Assembly: GCF_000164135.1 (NCBI RefSeq)
Contig: NZ_GG770554.1
Span: 1,031,123-1,095,122, forward strand
Length of the DNA stretch: 64,000 bases
Direction of reading: 5' to 3'
From: Mycobacterium parascrofulaceum ATCC BAA-614
GTDB taxonomy: Bacteria; Actinomycetota; Actinomycetes; Mycobacteriales; Mycobacteriaceae
In this document: positions 47,385 to 58,524 of the stretch, piece after piece
Layout of the letters: the number at the start of each line of letters is the position of its first letter
How positions within the stretch are numbered: the stretch's first letter is position 1
Notes under the pieces: model-generated
What the model saw: the letters and a program-made list of their open reading frames with translations, nothing else
Told to the model about the DNA's origin: nothing
Database searches by the model: none
Position numbers and translations under genes: made by a program

Positions 47385-48128
47385 ATGGACAAGGTGGTGG
47401 CGACGGCCGCCGAGGCGATTGCCGACATAACCGACGGGTCATCCCTGGCGGTCGGGGGTTTCGGGTTCTGCGGCATCCCCGAGGCGTTGATCGCCGCACT
47501 CGTGAACACCGGGGTCCGTGACTTGGAAACCGTCTCCAACAATTGCGGGGGGAACGGTGTCGGGCTGGTTCACCTCCTGGAACACAAGCGAATTCGCCGC
47601 GCCGTCGCCTCCTACGTTGGCGACAACAAGGAATTCGCCCGCCAGTTTCTCGCCGGTGAGCTCGAAGTCGAGCTCACGCCGCAGGGCACTTTGGCGGAGC
47701 GGCTGCGCGCCGGCGGGATGGGGATCCCGGCGTTCTACACCCCGGCGGGGGTCGGGACCGCCGTCGCCAACGGTGGGCTCCCGTGGCGCTACGACGCCTC
47801 GGGCGCGGTGGCCGTCGTGTCACCGCCGAAGGAGACCCGTGATTTCGACGGCGTCACCTACGTGCTGGAACGGGCGATCCGCACGGACTTCGCGCTCGTG
47901 CACGCGTGGAAGGGCGACCGGCATGGCAACCTCGTCTATCGCCGGGCCGCCGCCAACTTCAACCCGGACTGCGCGCAAGCCGGCCGGGTCACCATCGCCG
48001 AGGTGGAGCACCTCGTCGAGCCGGGCGAGATCGACCCCGCCGCGGTGCACACCCCGGGCGTCTTCGTGCAACGGGTCGTGCATGCGCCCGACCCGGTCAA
48101 GCCCATCGAGAAGGTGACGGTCAGCTGA
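47385..48128 (+). CDS. scoA: Succinyl-CoA:3-ketoacid CoA-transferase, alpha subunit
   Basis: 247 aa, ATG at 47385 with AAGGAGG upstream. The N-terminal [21 protein letters not shown] and [20 protein letters not shown] motifs are those of the family I CoA-transferase alpha subunit. With ScoB it would move CoA between succinyl-CoA and 3-ketoacids such as acetoacetate, the end product of leucine breakdown. It is the first gene of the BkaR-controlled operon. In M. tuberculosis fadD35 (Rv2505c) lies between the regulator and scoA; here it is absent. Confidence 0.96.
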   Translation: MDKVVATAAEAIADITDGSSLAVGGFGFCGIPEALIAALVNTGVRDLETVSNNCGGNGVGLVHLLEHKRIRRAVASYVGDNKEFARQFLAGELEVELTPQGTLAERLRAGGMGIPAFYTPAGVGTAVANGGLPWRYDASGAVAVVSPPKETRDFDGVTYVLERAIRTDFALVHAWKGDRHGNLVYRRAAANFNPDCAQAGRVTIAEVEHLVEPGEIDPAAVHTPGVFVQRVVHAPDPVKPIEKVTVS

Positions 48129-48163
48129 TGCGCGCCACGACGATGCGAAACGAAGTGATGAGG

Positions 48164-48189
48164 TGGGGGCCCCACCCGCTTGCGGGGGA
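48164..48189. repeat. Interspersed GC-rich repeat, copy B, inside scoA-scoB gap
   Basis: TGGGGGCCCCACC followed by CGCTTGCGGGGGA is nearly the same as the repeat at 27893-27917. It lies in the 73-bp gap between scoA and scoB, in an operon whose other genes mostly overlap, so it looks like an insertion. Confidence 0.65.
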
Positions 48190-48201
48190 GAGTTGCGCCT
48201 G

Positions 48202-48852
48202 ATGGCGTGGAGCAGAGACGGTTTGGCCGCCCGGGTCGCCGCCGAGTTCGAGGACGGCCAGTACGTCAACCTCGGCATCGGGATGCCCACGCTCGTCCCC
48301 AACCACATCCCGGCCGGCGTCACCGTGGTCGTGCATTCGGAGAACGGAATCCTGGGCGTGGGACCGTATCCCCGGCCCGGGGGGGTCGACGCCGATCTGA
48401 TCAACGCGGGCAAGGAGACGGTCACCACGATGCCGGGGGCGGCCTTCTTCAGCTCCTCGACCTCCTTCGGGATCATCCGTGGCGGACACCTCGACGTCGC
48501 CGTGTTGGGGGCGATGCAGGTCTCGGCCGCCGGCGACCTCGCCAACTGGGTGATTCCCGGCAAGCTGGTGAAGGGCATGGGCGGTGCGATGGACCTGGTC
48601 CACGGCGCCCGCAAGGTGATCGCAATGATGGAACACACCGCGCGCGATGGCAGCCCGAAAATCGTTGCGCAATGCTCGCTTCCGCTCACCGGCGCGGGGT
48701 GTGTCGACCGCATCATCACCGACCTGGCCGTCATCGACGTTCACGACGATGGTTTGCACTTGGTCGAGACCGCCCCCGGCGTCTCGGTCGACGAGGTTCG
48801 CGACAAGACCGAACCGCCGCTTGCGCCGGCGACAACCGGGAGGCATTCGTGA
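48202..48852 (+). CDS. scoB: Succinyl-CoA:3-ketoacid CoA-transferase, beta subunit
   Basis: 216 aa from ATG at 48202. The catalytic glutamate is Glu47 in [10 protein letters not shown], which forms the glutamyl-CoA intermediate, and the oxyanion-type [11 protein letters not shown] motif and [15 protein letters not shown] are present. An upstream in-frame reading from 48163 crosses the repeat and is not used. The stop overlaps the accD1 start in GTGA. The 73-bp gap to scoA is filled by a repeat copy, so translational coupling to scoA may be lost. Confidence 0.95.
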   Translation: MAWSRDGLAARVAAEFEDGQYVNLGIGMPTLVPNHIPAGVTVVVHSENGILGVGPYPRPGGVDADLINAGKETVTTMPGAAFFSSSTSFGIIRGGHLDVAVLGAMQVSAAGDLANWVIPGKLVKGMGGAMDLVHGARKVIAMMEHTARDGSPKIVAQCSLPLTGAGCVDRIITDLAVIDVHDDGLHLVETAPGVSVDEVRDKTEPPLAPATTGRHS

Positions 48853-50435
48853 ATTCATCCCTGATGACCGCGCCGTCGTTCGCCGACGAGCACCGCCGGC
48901 TGGTAGCCGAGTTGAACGCCAAGCTGGCCGCCGCGGCGCTGGGCGGCAACGAACGCGCGCGCGAACGCCACGTCAGCCGCGGCAAGCTGCTGCCGCGCGA
49001 GCGGGTGGATCGGCTGCTCGACCCCGGCAGTCCGTTCCTGGAGCTCGCCCCGCTGGCCGCCAACGGCATGTACGACGACGAGTCCCCGGGGGCCGGGATC
49101 ATCACCGGGATCGGCCGGGTGTCCGGGCGCGAGTGCGTGGTCGTCGCCAACGACGCCACCGTCAAGGGCGGCACCTACTACCCGATGACCGTCAAGAAGC
49201 ACCTGCGCGCACAGGAAGTCGCCCTGCAGAATCGCCTGCCCTGCATCTATCTGGTGGACTCCGGCGGCGCCTTCCTGCCGCGTCAGGACGAGGTGTTTCC
49301 CGACCGCGAGCATTTCGGCCGGATTTTCTACAACCAGGCGACCATGAGCGCCAGGGAGATTCCTCAGGTGGCCGCCGTTCTCGGTTCCTGCACGGCGGGC
49401 GGCGCCTACGTGCCGGCCATGAGCGACGAGGCCGTCATCGTGCGCGAGCAGGGCACGATCTTCCTCGGCGGCCCGCCGCTGGTGAAGGCGGCCACCGGCG
49501 AGATCGTCACGGCCGAGGACCTCGGCGGCGGTGACCTGCACTCCAAGGTCTCCGGTGTCACCGACCACCTCGCCGACGACGACGAGCACGCGCTGCGCAT
49601 CGTGCGCGCCATCGCGGCCACCTTCGGCCCGCGCGAGCCCAGCCAGTGGGACGTGTTGCCCACGGTCGAGCCCAACCACCCGCAGAGCGAGCTCTACGAT
49701 GTGGTGCCGCCCGATCCGCGGGTACCCTACGACGTGCACGACGTCGTCGTGCGCTTGGTCGACGGCGGCGAATTCAGCGAGTTCAAGGCCAATTACGGCA
49801 AGACGCTGGTGACCGCCTTCGCCCGCATCCACGGCCACCCGGTCGGGATCGTCGCCAACAACGGCGTCCTGTTCAGCGAATCCGCTTTGAAGGGCGCCCA
49901 TTTCATCGAGCTCTGCGACAAGCGCAAGATTCCGCTGCTGTTTCTGCAGAACATCGCCGGGTTCATGGTCGGTCGCGATTACGAGGCCGGCGGCATCGCC
50001 AAGCATGGCGCCAAGATGGTGACCGCCGTGGCCTGTGCCCGGGTGCCCAAGCTGACGGTGGTGATCGGCGGATCCTATGGGGCCGGCAACTATTCGATGT
50101 GCGGGCGGGCGTACTCGCCGCGCTTCCTGTGGATGTGGCCGAATGCGCGGATCTCGGTCATGGGCGGCGAGCAGGCGGCCTCGGTGCTGGCCACGGTGCG
50201 CGGCGAGCAGCTCGCCGCGGCCGGCAAACCGTGGCCGCCCGACGAAGAGGAGGCGTTCAAGGCGCCCATCCGCGCGCAATACGAGGACCAGGGCAACCCG
50301 TACTATTCGACCGCGCGGCTGTGGGACGACGGCATCATCGATCCGGCCGACACCAGAACGGTTGTCGGGCTGGCCCTTTCGGTGTGTGCCCACGCCCCGC
50401 TGGAATCGGTCTCCTACGGCGTCTTCCGGATGTGA
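48849..50435 (+). CDS. accD1: Acyl-CoA carboxylase beta subunit (methylcrotonyl-CoA type)
   Basis: 528 aa from GTG at 48849 (GTGA overlap with scoB); M. tuberculosis AccD1 has 529. Carboxyltransferase domains are complete: [27 protein letters not shown] at the N-terminus, an oxyanion [33 protein letters not shown] and, in the second half, [24 protein letters not shown] plus [25 protein letters not shown]. The AccA1-AccD1 complex carboxylates 3-methylcrotonyl-CoA in leucine breakdown. It overlaps accA1 by one base. Confidence 0.97.
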   Translation: MNSSLMTAPSFADEHRRLVAELNAKLAAAALGGNERARERHVSRGKLLPRERVDRLLDPGSPFLELAPLAANGMYDDESPGAGIITGIGRVSGRECVVVANDATVKGGTYYPMTVKKHLRAQEVALQNRLPCIYLVDSGGAFLPRQDEVFPDREHFGRIFYNQATMSAREIPQVAAVLGSCTAGGAYVPAMSDEAVIVREQGTIFLGGPPLVKAATGEIVTAEDLGGGDLHSKVSGVTDHLADDDEHALRIVRAIAATFGPREPSQWDVLPTVEPNHPQSELYDVVPPDPRVPYDVHDVVVRLVDGGEFSEFKANYGKTLVTAFARIHGHPVGIVANNGVLFSESALKGAHFIELCDKRKIPLLFLQNIAGFMVGRDYEAGGIAKHGAKMVTAVACARVPKLTVVIGGSYGAGNYSMCGRAYSPRFLWMWPNARISVMGGEQAASVLATVRGEQLAAAGKPWPPDEEEAFKAPIRAQYEDQGNPYYSTARLWDDGIIDPADTRTVVGLALSVCAHAPLESVSYGVFRM

Positions 50436-52447
50436 TGACCATGTTCGAGACCGTATTGGTGGCCAACCGCGGCGAGATCGCGGTCCGGGTGATGCGCACC
50501 CTGCGCAGGCTGCGCATCCGGTCGGTCGCGGTGTACAGCGACCCCGACGCCAACGCCCATCACGTCCTGGAGGCAGACACCGCCGTGCGCCTCGGCCCCG
50601 CCGCGGCCCGCGAGAGCTACCTGGACATCGGCAAAGTACTCGATGCGGCGGCCCGCACCGGAGCCCAGGCGATCCATCCGGGCTACGGATTCCTCTCCGA
50701 GAACGCCGAATTCGCCGCGGCCTGCGAGCGCGCCGGCGTGGCGTTCCTGGGCCCGTCGGCGCGGGCGATCCAGGTGATGGGAGACAAGATCACCGCCAAG
50801 AACGCCGTCGCCGCCTTCGACGTGCCGGTGGTGCCCGGGGTGGCCAAGCCGGGACTGAGCGACGACGAACTGGTTGCGGCCGCCGACGAGGTCGGATATC
50901 CGGTGTTGATCAAGCCGTCCGCGGGTGGCGGCGGCAAGGGCATGCGCCTGGTGGATGACCCGAGCCGGCTGCGCGACGCCCTGCTGAGCGCCCGGCGCGA
51001 GGCCGCCTCGTCGTTCGGCGACGACACCCTGTTCCTCGAACGGTTCGTGTTGCGTCCCAGGCACATCGAAGTGCAAGTGCTCGCCGACACCCACGGCAAC
51101 GTGGTGCATCTCGGCGAGCGCGAGTGCAGCCTGCAGCGGCGGCACCAGAAGGTGATCGAGGAGGCGCCCTCGCCGTTGCTCGACCCGCAGACGCGCGCCC
51201 GCATCGGTGCGGCCGCGTGCAACACCGCCCGCAGCGTCGATTACGTCGGCGCGGGCACGGTGGAGTTCATCGTCTCCGCGGACCGGCCGGACGAATTCTT
51301 CTTCATGGAGATGAACACGCGGTTACAGGTGGAACATCCGGTCACCGAGGCGGTCACCGGCCTGGACCTGGTGGAGTGGCAGCTCCGCGTGGCCGCCGGA
51401 GAGAAACTGGGCTTCGCGCAGGACGACGTGGAACTGCACGGCCACGCGATCGAGGCGCGGGTGTACGCCGAGGACCCCGCGCGCGGATTCCTGCCCACCG
51501 GCGGCCTCGTCCTGCGGGTGGCCGAACCCGCCGGCGCCGGTGTGCGGGTCGACTCGTCGCTGCTGGCGGGCACGCTGGTCGGCAGCGATTACGACCCGAT
51601 GTTGAGCAAGGTGATCGCGCACGGCGAGGACCGCGCCGAGGCGCTGGCGAAACTCGACGAAGCGCTGGCACACACCGCAATACTCGGCGTGCAGAACAAC
51701 ATCGAATTCCTCCGGTTCCTGCTGGCCGACGAGCGAGTGCAAGCCGGTGACCTCGACACGGCGCTCCTCGACGAGCGGGTGGCGGACTTCGCGCCGCTGC
51801 CCGCGCCCGACGACGTGCTCGCCGCCGGGGGCCTCTACCGCCAATGGGCCCTGGGCCGCCGGGCCGCGGGCAACCCCTGGGCGGTGCCCACCGGATGGCG
51901 GGTCGGGGGGGCGCCCGCACCGGTGCGAACCGAGATGCAGACCCCCCTGCGCAGCGAGACCGTATCGGTGTGGGGACCGCCGGACGCCGCCCGCGTACAG
52001 GTCGGCACGGGCGAGATCCAGACCGCGAGTGTGCAAGTCGACGGTGCCCGCATGGATGCCACGCTGGACGGGGTGCGCCGCGAATACCTATGGGCGGAAG
52101 CCGACCGCCACCTGTGGATCGCCGACGACCGGGGAGCCTGGCACCTGCGCGAGGCCGAGGAGCACAAGATCCAGCGCGCGGCCGGCGCTCAGCAGGCCGA
52201 GATCCTCAGCCCCATGCCCGGCAGCGTGATCGCCGTCCAGGCCGCCGCCGGCGCCGAGGTATCCGAGGGTGACGTGGTCGTGGTCGTGGAGGCGATGAAG
52301 ATGGAACATTCGCTCTCCGCACCGATTTCGGGACGAGTGGAGCTCTTGGTGTCCGTCGGCGATCAGGTCACGGTCGACCAGGTGCTGGCCCGGCTGGTGC
52401 CCGAAGAGCCTGACGCAGAAGCAGATTCGAGTAAGGACGAGACATGA
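50435..52447 (+). CDS. accA1: Acyl-CoA carboxylase alpha subunit (biotin carboxylase/BCCP)
   Basis: 670 aa from ATG at 50435 (TGATG overlap with accD1; ATG 50441 gives 668). The biotin carboxylase part holds [16 protein letters not shown], the glycine-rich [18 protein letters not shown] loop and [18 protein letters not shown]. The C-terminal biotin carrier domain has [14 protein letters not shown] with biotinyl Lys622. It makes carboxybiotin for AccD1. The stop overlaps the fadE19 start. Confidence 0.97.
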   Translation: MTMFETVLVANRGEIAVRVMRTLRRLRIRSVAVYSDPDANAHHVLEADTAVRLGPAAARESYLDIGKVLDAAARTGAQAIHPGYGFLSENAEFAAACERAGVAFLGPSARAIQVMGDKITAKNAVAAFDVPVVPGVAKPGLSDDELVAAADEVGYPVLIKPSAGGGGKGMRLVDDPSRLRDALLSARREAASSFGDDTLFLERFVLRPRHIEVQVLADTHGNVVHLGERECSLQRRHQKVIEEAPSPLLDPQTRARIGAAACNTARSVDYVGAGTVEFIVSADRPDEFFFMEMNTRLQVEHPVTEAVTGLDLVEWQLRVAAGEKLGFAQDDVELHGHAIEARVYAEDPARGFLPTGGLVLRVAEPAGAGVRVDSSLLAGTLVGSDYDPMLSKVIAHGEDRAEALAKLDEALAHTAILGVQNNIEFLRFLLADERVQAGDLDTALLDERVADFAPLPAPDDVLAAGGLYRQWALGRRAAGNPWAVPTGWRVGGAPAPVRTEMQTPLRSETVSVWGPPDAARVQVGTGEIQTASVQVDGARMDATLDGVRREYLWAEADRHLWIADDRGAWHLREAEEHKIQRAAGAQQAEILSPMPGSVIAVQAAAGAEVSEGDVVVVVEAMKMEHSLSAPISGRVELLVSVGDQVTVDQVLARLVPEEPDAEADSSKDET

Positions 52448-53607
52448 CGACATCCATCACCGCGGGAACGCTACCCAAGGAATACCAGGACCTCCGCGAC
52501 ACGGTGGCCGAGTTCGCGCGCACCGTGGTCGCGCCGGTATCGGCCAAACACGACGAAGAACACAGCTTCCCGTACGAAGTCGTCGCCAAGATGGGCGAGA
52601 TGGGGCTGTTCGGCCTGCCGTTCCCGGAGGAGCACGGCGGCATGGGCGGCGACTACTTCGCGCTGTCCCTGGCGCTCGAGGAACTCGGCAAGGTCGACCA
52701 GTCGGTGGCGATCACGCTGGAGGCCGGCGTCAGCCTGGGCGCCATGCCGATCTACCGCTTCGGTTCCGAGGAACAGAAAGCCAAGTGGCTGCCCGACCTG
52801 ACCGCCGGCCGGGCCCTGGCCGGTTTCGGGCTCACCGAGCCGGGCGCCGGGTCCGACGCGGGCGCCACCCGGACCACGGCCCGGCTCGACAACGGCGAGT
52901 GGGTGATCAACGGCAGCAAGCAGTTCATCACCAACTCCGGCACCGACATCACGAAGCTGGTCACCGTCACCGCGGTCACCGGCACGGTCGGCGACAAGAA
53001 GGAGATCTCGACGATCATCGTGCCCAACGGCACACCGGGATTCACCGTCGAGCCGGTCTACAGCAAGGTCGGCTGGAACGCCTCGGACACCCACCCGCTG
53101 AGCTTCGCCGACGCCCGCGTCCCGGAGGAGCACCTGCTGGGGCCCCGCGGCACCGGCTATGCGAACTTCCTGTCGATCCTCGACGAGGGCCGCATCGCGA
53201 TCGCCGCGCTGGCGACCGGCGCCGCGCAGGGCTGCGTCGACGAGAGCGTCAAGTACGCGAAGGAACGGCAGTCGTTCGGTCAGCCGATCGGCTCCTACCA
53301 GGCGATCAGCTTCAAGATCGCGCGGATGGAGGCGCGCGCACACGTCGCGCGCACCGCCTACTACGATGCGGCCGCAAAGATGTTGGCCGACAAGCCGTTC
53401 AAGAAGGAGGCCGCCATCGCGAAGATGATCGCGTCGGAAGCGGCCATGGACAACGCGCGTGACGCCACCCAGATCCACGGCGGGTACGGCTTCATGAACG
53501 AGTACCCTGTGGCCCGGCACTACCGCGACAGCAAGATCCTGGAGATCGGTGAGGGGACCACCGAGGTCCAGCTGATGCTCATCGCGCGATCACTGGGGCT
53601 GTCATGA
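52444..53607 (+). CDS. fadE19: Acyl-CoA dehydrogenase, isovaleryl/short branched type
   Basis: 387 aa, ATGA overlap with accA1. FAD acyl-CoA dehydrogenase motifs are complete: [60 protein letters not shown] and the EGTTEVQ tail; the residue aligned to the MCAD catalytic base is Glu370. In this operon it should dehydrogenate branched acyl-CoAs made by BkdABC, such as isovaleryl- or isobutyryl-CoA. Confidence 0.96.
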   Translation: MTTSITAGTLPKEYQDLRDTVAEFARTVVAPVSAKHDEEHSFPYEVVAKMGEMGLFGLPFPEEHGGMGGDYFALSLALEELGKVDQSVAITLEAGVSLGAMPIYRFGSEEQKAKWLPDLTAGRALAGFGLTEPGAGSDAGATRTTARLDNGEWVINGSKQFITNSGTDITKLVTVTAVTGTVGDKKEISTIIVPNGTPGFTVEPVYSKVGWNASDTHPLSFADARVPEEHLLGPRGTGYANFLSILDEGRIAIAALATGAAQGCVDESVKYAKERQSFGQPIGSYQAISFKIARMEARAHVARTAYYDAAAKMLADKPFKKEAAIAKMIASEAAMDNARDATQIHGGYGFMNEYPVARHYRDSKILEIGEGTTEVQLMLIARSLGLS

Positions 53608-53652
53608 GCCGCGCCGCGACAACGCAGAGTGAATCGATGAGGAGTGGCGCCC

Positions 53653-54150
53653 GTGGCTGAAGACAAATCGGTTGTCCAGCGCGGCCTGTGGTTCGAGGAG
53701 TTCGAGATCGGCACGACCTATCTGCACCGGCCGGGCCGCACCATCACCGAGGCCGACAACGTCTTGTTCACCACGCTGACGATGAACACCCAGTCGCTGC
53801 ACCTGGACGCGGCGTGGGCCGCCGAACAGCCGGGCTTTCGGGGTGAGCGGTTGGTCAACTCGATGTTCACCCTGTCCACGCTGGTCGGGCTATCGGTCTC
53901 GCAGCTGACGCTGGGCACCATCGTCGCCAACCTGGGCTTCTCCGAGGTCTCGTTCCCCAAGCCGGTGTTCCACGGCGACACCCTCTACGCGGAGACGGTG
54001 TGCACCGCCAAGCGCGAGTCGAAGAGCAGGCCGGGCGAAGGGATCGTCACCCTCGGGCACACCGGCCGCAACCAGCACGGCGAGATCGTGGCCCGGGCCG
54101 TGCGCACGACTCTGGTCCAGAAGCGCCCCAGCGACCAGGAGGCCAAGTGA
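53653..54150 (+). CDS. MaoC-family hydratase (Rv2499c homologue)
   Basis: 165 aa from GTG at 53653 (GAGGAG eight bases upstream; GTG 53644 is also in frame). The hotdog sequence has [40 protein letters not shown], the MaoC hydratase-2 signature in modified form. The M. tuberculosis gene is in the same place. It should hydrate a branched enoyl-CoA, for example in the leucine path before CitE. It overlaps citE by four bases. Confidence 0.92.
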   Translation: MAEDKSVVQRGLWFEEFEIGTTYLHRPGRTITEADNVLFTTLTMNTQSLHLDAAWAAEQPGFRGERLVNSMFTLSTLVGLSVSQLTLGTIVANLGFSEVSFPKPVFHGDTLYAETVCTAKRESKSRPGEGIVTLGHTGRNQHGEIVARAVRTTLVQKRPSDQEAK

Positions 54151-54968
54151 ACTTGCACACCGCCGGCCCGGGTTGGTTGTTCTGCCCGGCCGACCGTCCC
54201 GAGCGTTTCGCGAAGGCCGCCGCCGCGGCAGACGTGGTGATCCTCGACCTCGAGGACGGCGTGGCCGAAGCCGACAAGCCCGCGGCGCGCAAGGCGTTAC
54301 GGGAAACCCCGCTGGATCCCGCGCGCACCGTGGTGCGCGTGAACGCGGCCGATACCGAGGAGCACGGCCGCGACCTGGATGCCCTGGCCGACACGGCCTA
54401 CACCACGGTGATGCTGTCCAAGACCGAATCGGCCGCCCAGGTGTCCGCGCTGGCGCCGCGCGACGTCATCGCGCTGATCGAGACGCCCCGCGGCGCCGTC
54501 TTCGCCACCGAGATCGCCGCCGCCGACGGGACCGTCGCGATGATGTGGGGCGCCGAGGACCTGGTCGCCAGCCTCGGCGGTAGCTCCAGCCGCCTGGCCG
54601 ACGGCACCTACCGCGACGTCGCCCGCCATGTGCGCTCGACGGTGCTGCTGGCGGCGTCCACGTTCGGCCGGATCGCGCTCGACGCGGTGCATCTGGACAT
54701 CCGCGACATCGAAGGTCTGCGGGCGGAAGCCTACGACGCGATCGCGGTGGGTTTCCACGGGACCGTCTGCATCCACCCCACCCAGATCCCCGTCGTGCGC
54801 GACGCCTACCGCCCCAGCGACGAGAAAGTCGACTGGGCGCGAAGGGTATTGGCCGCCGCCCGCACGGAGCGCGGCGTTTTCGCGTTCGAGGGACAGATGG
54901 TGGATTCCCCGGTCCTCAAGCACGCGGAGATGCTGGTGCGCAGGGCGGGGCAGTCCGCGGACGGATGA
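54147..54968 (+). CDS. citE: CitE-like beta-hydroxyacyl-CoA lyase (Rv2498c homologue)
   Basis: 273 aa from GTG at 54147 (GTGA overlap), equal in size to the M. tuberculosis protein. The HpcH/CitE TIM barrel is clear: [29 protein letters not shown] with acidic metal ligands, [31 protein letters not shown] and [16 protein letters not shown]. The orthologue Rv2498c has been shown to act as a stereospecific lyase on HMG-CoA- and citramalyl-CoA-type substrates rather than as a citrate lyase subunit. It closes the carbon skeleton of the leucine path. Confidence 0.94.
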   Translation: MNLHTAGPGWLFCPADRPERFAKAAAAADVVILDLEDGVAEADKPAARKALRETPLDPARTVVRVNAADTEEHGRDLDALADTAYTTVMLSKTESAAQVSALAPRDVIALIETPRGAVFATEIAAADGTVAMMWGAEDLVASLGGSSSRLADGTYRDVARHVRSTVLLAASTFGRIALDAVHLDIRDIEGLRAEAYDAIAVGFHGTVCIHPTQIPVVRDAYRPSDEKVDWARRVLAAARTERGVFAFEGQMVDSPVLKHAEMLVRRAGQSADG

Positions 54969-55211
54969 CATCCGCGGAAGCGATATCACCCGCGATATCG
55001 AAATCGGGCGGCGCCTGGGGTTTGCTCGAACAGCTGTGGGCGCGACACGTTCGCGATCACCGCGGTCTCTTCGCATCTGAGCGCATAATGGGGATACGCC
55101 AGTGTCGCGGCGAGCGGAGTCTTTCGTGAAGCTGGCGATCGACTTCGGCTCGCGGCAGGTCCCGGCTGAGCTCTTGCTGTGACCCCTGCGGCACCGAAGT
55201 AGGGAGACGGT
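54969..55211 (+). promoter_or_regulatory. citE-bkdA gap with internal promoter and two tiny frames
   Basis: This 243-bp gap is the only long one in the operon. CATAAT (55084-55089) is a good -10 candidate for a bkdABC promoter. Two short frames lie downstream: MGIRQCRGERSLS (55088-55129) overlaps by GTGA a second frame, MKLAIDFGSRQVPAELLL (55126-55182), which ends 29 bp before bkdA with three Leu codons. GATATC occurs twice at 55000 within 20 bp. It may be a leader with attenuation, but no clear terminator pair was seen. Confidence 0.45.
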
Positions 55212-56312
55212 ATGGCGAAGGTGCCTCAACTGCCGATGACCGTCGACCTCGAGCCGGTGCAACTCGTTGCCGCGGACGGCACGCCGACGCCCGAACACCG
55301 CTATGGCCGCGACCTTCGCGCGGAGACGCTGTGCTGGCTCTACGAGATGATGGTGGTCACCCGCGAGCTGGACACCGAATTCGTCAACCTGAAGCGCCAG
55401 GGGGAGTTGGGCCTGTTCGCGTCGTGCCGCGGTCAGGAAGCCGCCCAGGTGGGCGCGGTGGCGTGTCTGCGCAAGACGGATTGGCTGTTCCCCCAATACC
55501 GGGAGCTCGGCGCGTATTTGGTACGCGGGATCCCACCCGGGCACGTCGGCGCCGTGTGGCGCGGAACCTGGCACGGGGGACTGGAATTCACCAAGAAATG
55601 CTGCGCCCCGACGTCGATTCCGATCGGCACCCAGGCCCTGCACGCCGTCGGTGCGGCGATGGCCGCGCAACGTCTCGGCGAGGACTCGGTGACGGTGGCC
55701 TTCCTCGGTGACGGCGCCACCAGCGTGGGCGACGTGCATGAGGCGCTGAACTTCGCGGCCGTGTTCGCCACGCCTTGTGTGTTCTTCGTGCAGAACAACC
55801 AGTGGGCCATCTCGGTGCCCATCCACAAACAGACCAAGGCGCCGTCCATCGCGCACAAGGCGATCGGCTACGGCATGCCCGGGATCCGGGTGGACGGCAA
55901 CGATGTGCTGGCCTGCTACGCCGTGATGGCCGAAGCCGCCGCCCGCGCCCGGGCCGGCGACGGCCCGACCCTGATCGAGGCCGTCACCTACCGGCTGGGC
56001 CCGCACACCACCTCCGACGATCCCAGCCGCTACCGGACGCAGGAGGAAGTGGACCGCTGGGCGGCGCTCGACCCGATCCCGCGCTACCGCACTTACCTTC
56101 AGGCGCAGGGCCTGTGGTCGGACCGCCTGGAGGACCGCGTCGCGGCCCGCGCGAAGCGGATGCGCGCCGAATTGCGCGACGCCGTCTTCGGCGCCCCCGA
56201 CTTCGACATCGAGGAGGTGTTCACCACGGTGTACGCCGAGATGACGCCCGGGCTGCGGGCGCAGCTGCAACAACTGCGGGCCGAACTCGAACGAAGCGAT
56301 CGGGAGGCCTGA
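55212..56312 (+). CDS. bkdA: Branched-chain 2-oxoacid dehydrogenase E1 alpha
   Basis: 366 aa (annotated pdhA, Rv2497c, in M. tuberculosis). The thiamine diphosphate motif GDGATSVGDVHEALNFA begins at Gly167 and ends in QNN at 196, and the phosphorylation-loop-like TSDDPSRYRT follows. The N-terminal SCRGQEAAQVGAVACL is an E1 alpha signature. It decarboxylates the branched 2-oxoacids from Leu, Ile and Val with BkdB. AGGGAGAC precedes the ATG. The stop joins directly to bkdB. Confidence 0.95.
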   Translation: MAKVPQLPMTVDLEPVQLVAADGTPTPEHRYGRDLRAETLCWLYEMMVVTRELDTEFVNLKRQGELGLFASCRGQEAAQVGAVACLRKTDWLFPQYRELGAYLVRGIPPGHVGAVWRGTWHGGLEFTKKCCAPTSIPIGTQALHAVGAAMAAQRLGEDSVTVAFLGDGATSVGDVHEALNFAAVFATPCVFFVQNNQWAISVPIHKQTKAPSIAHKAIGYGMPGIRVDGNDVLACYAVMAEAAARARAGDGPTLIEAVTYRLGPHTTSDDPSRYRTQEEVDRWAALDPIPRYRTYLQAQGLWSDRLEDRVAARAKRMRAELRDAVFGAPDFDIEEVFTTVYAEMTPGLRAQLQQLRAELERSDREA

Positions 56313-57359
56313 ATGACTCAGCTCGCTGACCGGGCCGCCAGTCCCGACGAAACCCGCACCGCCGCTTCGGAACCGATCGCGCAGCCGCTGACCATGGTCC
56401 AGGCGCTCAACCGCGCCCTGCACGACGCGATGACCGTCGACGAGCGGGTGCTGGTGTTCGGCGAGGACGTCTCGGTCGAGGGCGGGGTGTTCCGGGTAAC
56501 CGAGGGTCTGGCCGGTAAGTTCGGTGAACAACGCTGTTTCGACACGCCGCTGGCCGAATCCGCGATCGTCGGGATCGCGGTGGGACTGGCGCTACGCGGA
56601 TTCGTGCCGGTGCCGGAAATCCAGTTCGACGGGTTTTCCTATCCGGCCTTCGATCAAGTGGTCAGCCATCTGGCGAAGTACCGCACCCGCACCCGTGGCG
56701 AGATCAACATGCCGGTGACGGTGCGGATCCCATCGTTCGGCGGAATCGGTGCGGCCGAACATCATTCGGACTCGACCGAATCGTATTGGGCCCATACCGC
56801 CGGCCTGAAGGTGGTCGTTCCGTCCAACCCCGCGGACGCGTACTGGCTACTCCGTCACGCGATTGCCTGCCCGGACCCGGTGATGTACCTCGAACCCAAG
56901 CGGCGCTACCAGGAGCGCGGCCTGGTCGACACCGGCCGGCCCGAGCCGCCGATCGGGCGGGCGGTGGTGCGCCGGCCCGGCACCGACGTCACCGTCGTCA
57001 CCTACGGCAGCCTGGTCGGCACGGCGGTGGGCGCCGCGGAAGATGCCCAGCGGCAACATGACTGGAGCCTGGAGGTCATCGACCTGCGGTCACTGGTGCC
57101 GCTGGACTTCGACACCGTGGCGGCGTCGATTCATCGGACCGGACGCTGTGTGGTGATGCACGAAGGGCCCCGCAGCCTGGGGTATGGCGCCGGATTGGCC
57201 GCCCGGATCCAGGAAGACATGTTCTACGAGCTGGAGGCGCCGGTGTTGCGCGCCTGCGGGTTCGACACGCCCTACCCCCCGGCGCGGCTGGAGCGACTGT
57301 GGCTACCGGGGCCCGACCGGTTGCTCGACTGCGTCGAGCGTGCGCTGGGTCAGCCATGA
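56313..57359 (+). CDS. bkdB: Branched-chain 2-oxoacid dehydrogenase E1 beta
   Basis: 348 aa, starting one base after the bkdA stop. E1 beta motifs: [66 protein letters not shown] and, near the end, [14 protein letters not shown]. The N-terminal 25 residues are a low-complexity extension. It pairs with BkdA to form the heterotetrameric E1 and overlaps bkdC by four bases. Confidence 0.96.
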   Translation: MTQLADRAASPDETRTAASEPIAQPLTMVQALNRALHDAMTVDERVLVFGEDVSVEGGVFRVTEGLAGKFGEQRCFDTPLAESAIVGIAVGLALRGFVPVPEIQFDGFSYPAFDQVVSHLAKYRTRTRGEINMPVTVRIPSFGGIGAAEHHSDSTESYWAHTAGLKVVVPSNPADAYWLLRHAIACPDPVMYLEPKRRYQERGLVDTGRPEPPIGRAVVRRPGTDVTVVTYGSLVGTAVGAAEDAQRQHDWSLEVIDLRSLVPLDFDTVAASIHRTGRCVVMHEGPRSLGYGAGLAARIQEDMFYELEAPVLRACGFDTPYPPARLERLWLPGPDRLLDCVERALGQP

Positions 57360-58519
57360 GCGGCGACGAGCGGGTCAAGGCGTTCCATGTCCCCGACCTC
57401 GGCGAGGGGTTACAGGAAGTGACGGTGACGCGCTGGAACGTCGCCGCGGGGGACGACGTCGAACTCAACCAGGTGTTGTGCTCGGTGGAGACCGCCAAGG
57501 CGGAGGTGGAGTTGCCCAGCCCGTATGCGGGCCGGATCGTCGAAACACACGGCGCCGAAGGCGACGTGCTCGCGGTCGGCGCGGTGCTGGTGCGCATCGA
57601 CACCGCGTCGGCGAACGGGGAGACCCCTGCGATGGGCGGGGTGGTCCCCACCCTGGTCGGCTATGGCGCGGACGCGGGCATCGATGCCAGCCGGCGGTCC
57701 GGGCGGCCACGTGCCGCCCCTCCGGTGCGGAAACTGGCCAAGGAGCTGATGGTCGACTTGCGCTCGGTCCAGCGCGATCCCGACGGCATCATCACCCGCG
57801 CGGACGTGCTGGCGGCGGCGGACCGGAACGGGGCCGACGTTCGACCGGTCCGTGGCGTGCAGGCGCGGATGGCCGAGAAGATGACTCTGTCGCACCGCGA
57901 GATCCCGGCAGCCACAGTGAGCGTCGCGGTCGAGTGCACCGAACTGCTGCGGCTGGCCGACCGCGCGTCGACGGAACCGAGGATCACGCCGTTCGTCCTG
58001 ACCATGCGGCTGATGCTGATCGCCCTGCGCCACAACGAGATTCTGAACTCGACATGGGCCGACTCGCCCGACGGGCCGCGGGTTCGGGTCGAGCATCGGG
58101 TGCATCTGGGGTTCGGAGTGGCCACCACCCGGGGGCTGCTGGTCCCGGTGATCACCGACGCGCACCTGAAGACCACCCGCGAACTGGCAAGTCGCACGGC
58201 GGAATTGATCGCCGGCGCGCGCGGGGGAACGCTGACGCCGGGGGAGTTGCGCGGATCCACGTTCACCGTGTCCAACTTCGGGGCGCTGGGCGCCGACGAC
58301 GGCGTACCGGTCATCAACCATCCCGAAGCGGCCATCCTGGGGATGGGGGCCATCAAGCCGCGCCCGATGGCCGTCGGCGATCAGGTCGTGGTCCGCCCGA
58401 CGATGACGCTGACGTGCGTGTTCGACCACCGCGTCGCCGACGGTGCCCAGGCTGCCGGGTTCGTCACCGAACTGAGGGACTTGGTCGAGTCGCCCGTGAA
58501 CGCGGTGCTCGACCTCTAA
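57356..58519 (+). CDS. bkdC: Branched-chain 2-oxoacid dehydrogenase E2 (lipoyl acyltransferase)
   Basis: 387 aa from ATG at 57356 (ATGA overlap with bkdB). One lipoyl domain (residues 7-82) has [10 protein letters not shown] with lipoyl Lys48. The E3/E1-binding domain [31 protein letters not shown] follows at about 120-155. The acyltransferase domain has the catalytic HxxxDG in [10 protein letters not shown] (His358, Asp362). Mycobacterial BCKDH uses the shared lipoamide dehydrogenase Lpd for E3, and no E3 gene is present here. Its end is 5 bp from the convergent gene. Confidence 0.96.
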   Translation: MSGDERVKAFHVPDLGEGLQEVTVTRWNVAAGDDVELNQVLCSVETAKAEVELPSPYAGRIVETHGAEGDVLAVGAVLVRIDTASANGETPAMGGVVPTLVGYGADAGIDASRRSGRPRAAPPVRKLAKELMVDLRSVQRDPDGIITRADVLAAADRNGADVRPVRGVQARMAEKMTLSHREIPAATVSVAVECTELLRLADRASTEPRITPFVLTMRLMLIALRHNEILNSTWADSPDGPRVRVEHRVHLGFGVATTRGLLVPVITDAHLKTTRELASRTAELIAGARGGTLTPGELRGSTFTVSNFGALGADDGVPVINHPEAAILGMGAIKPRPMAVGDQVVVRPTMTLTCVFDHRVADGAQAAGFVTELRDLVESPVNAVLDL

Positions 58520-58524
58520 CGGGC

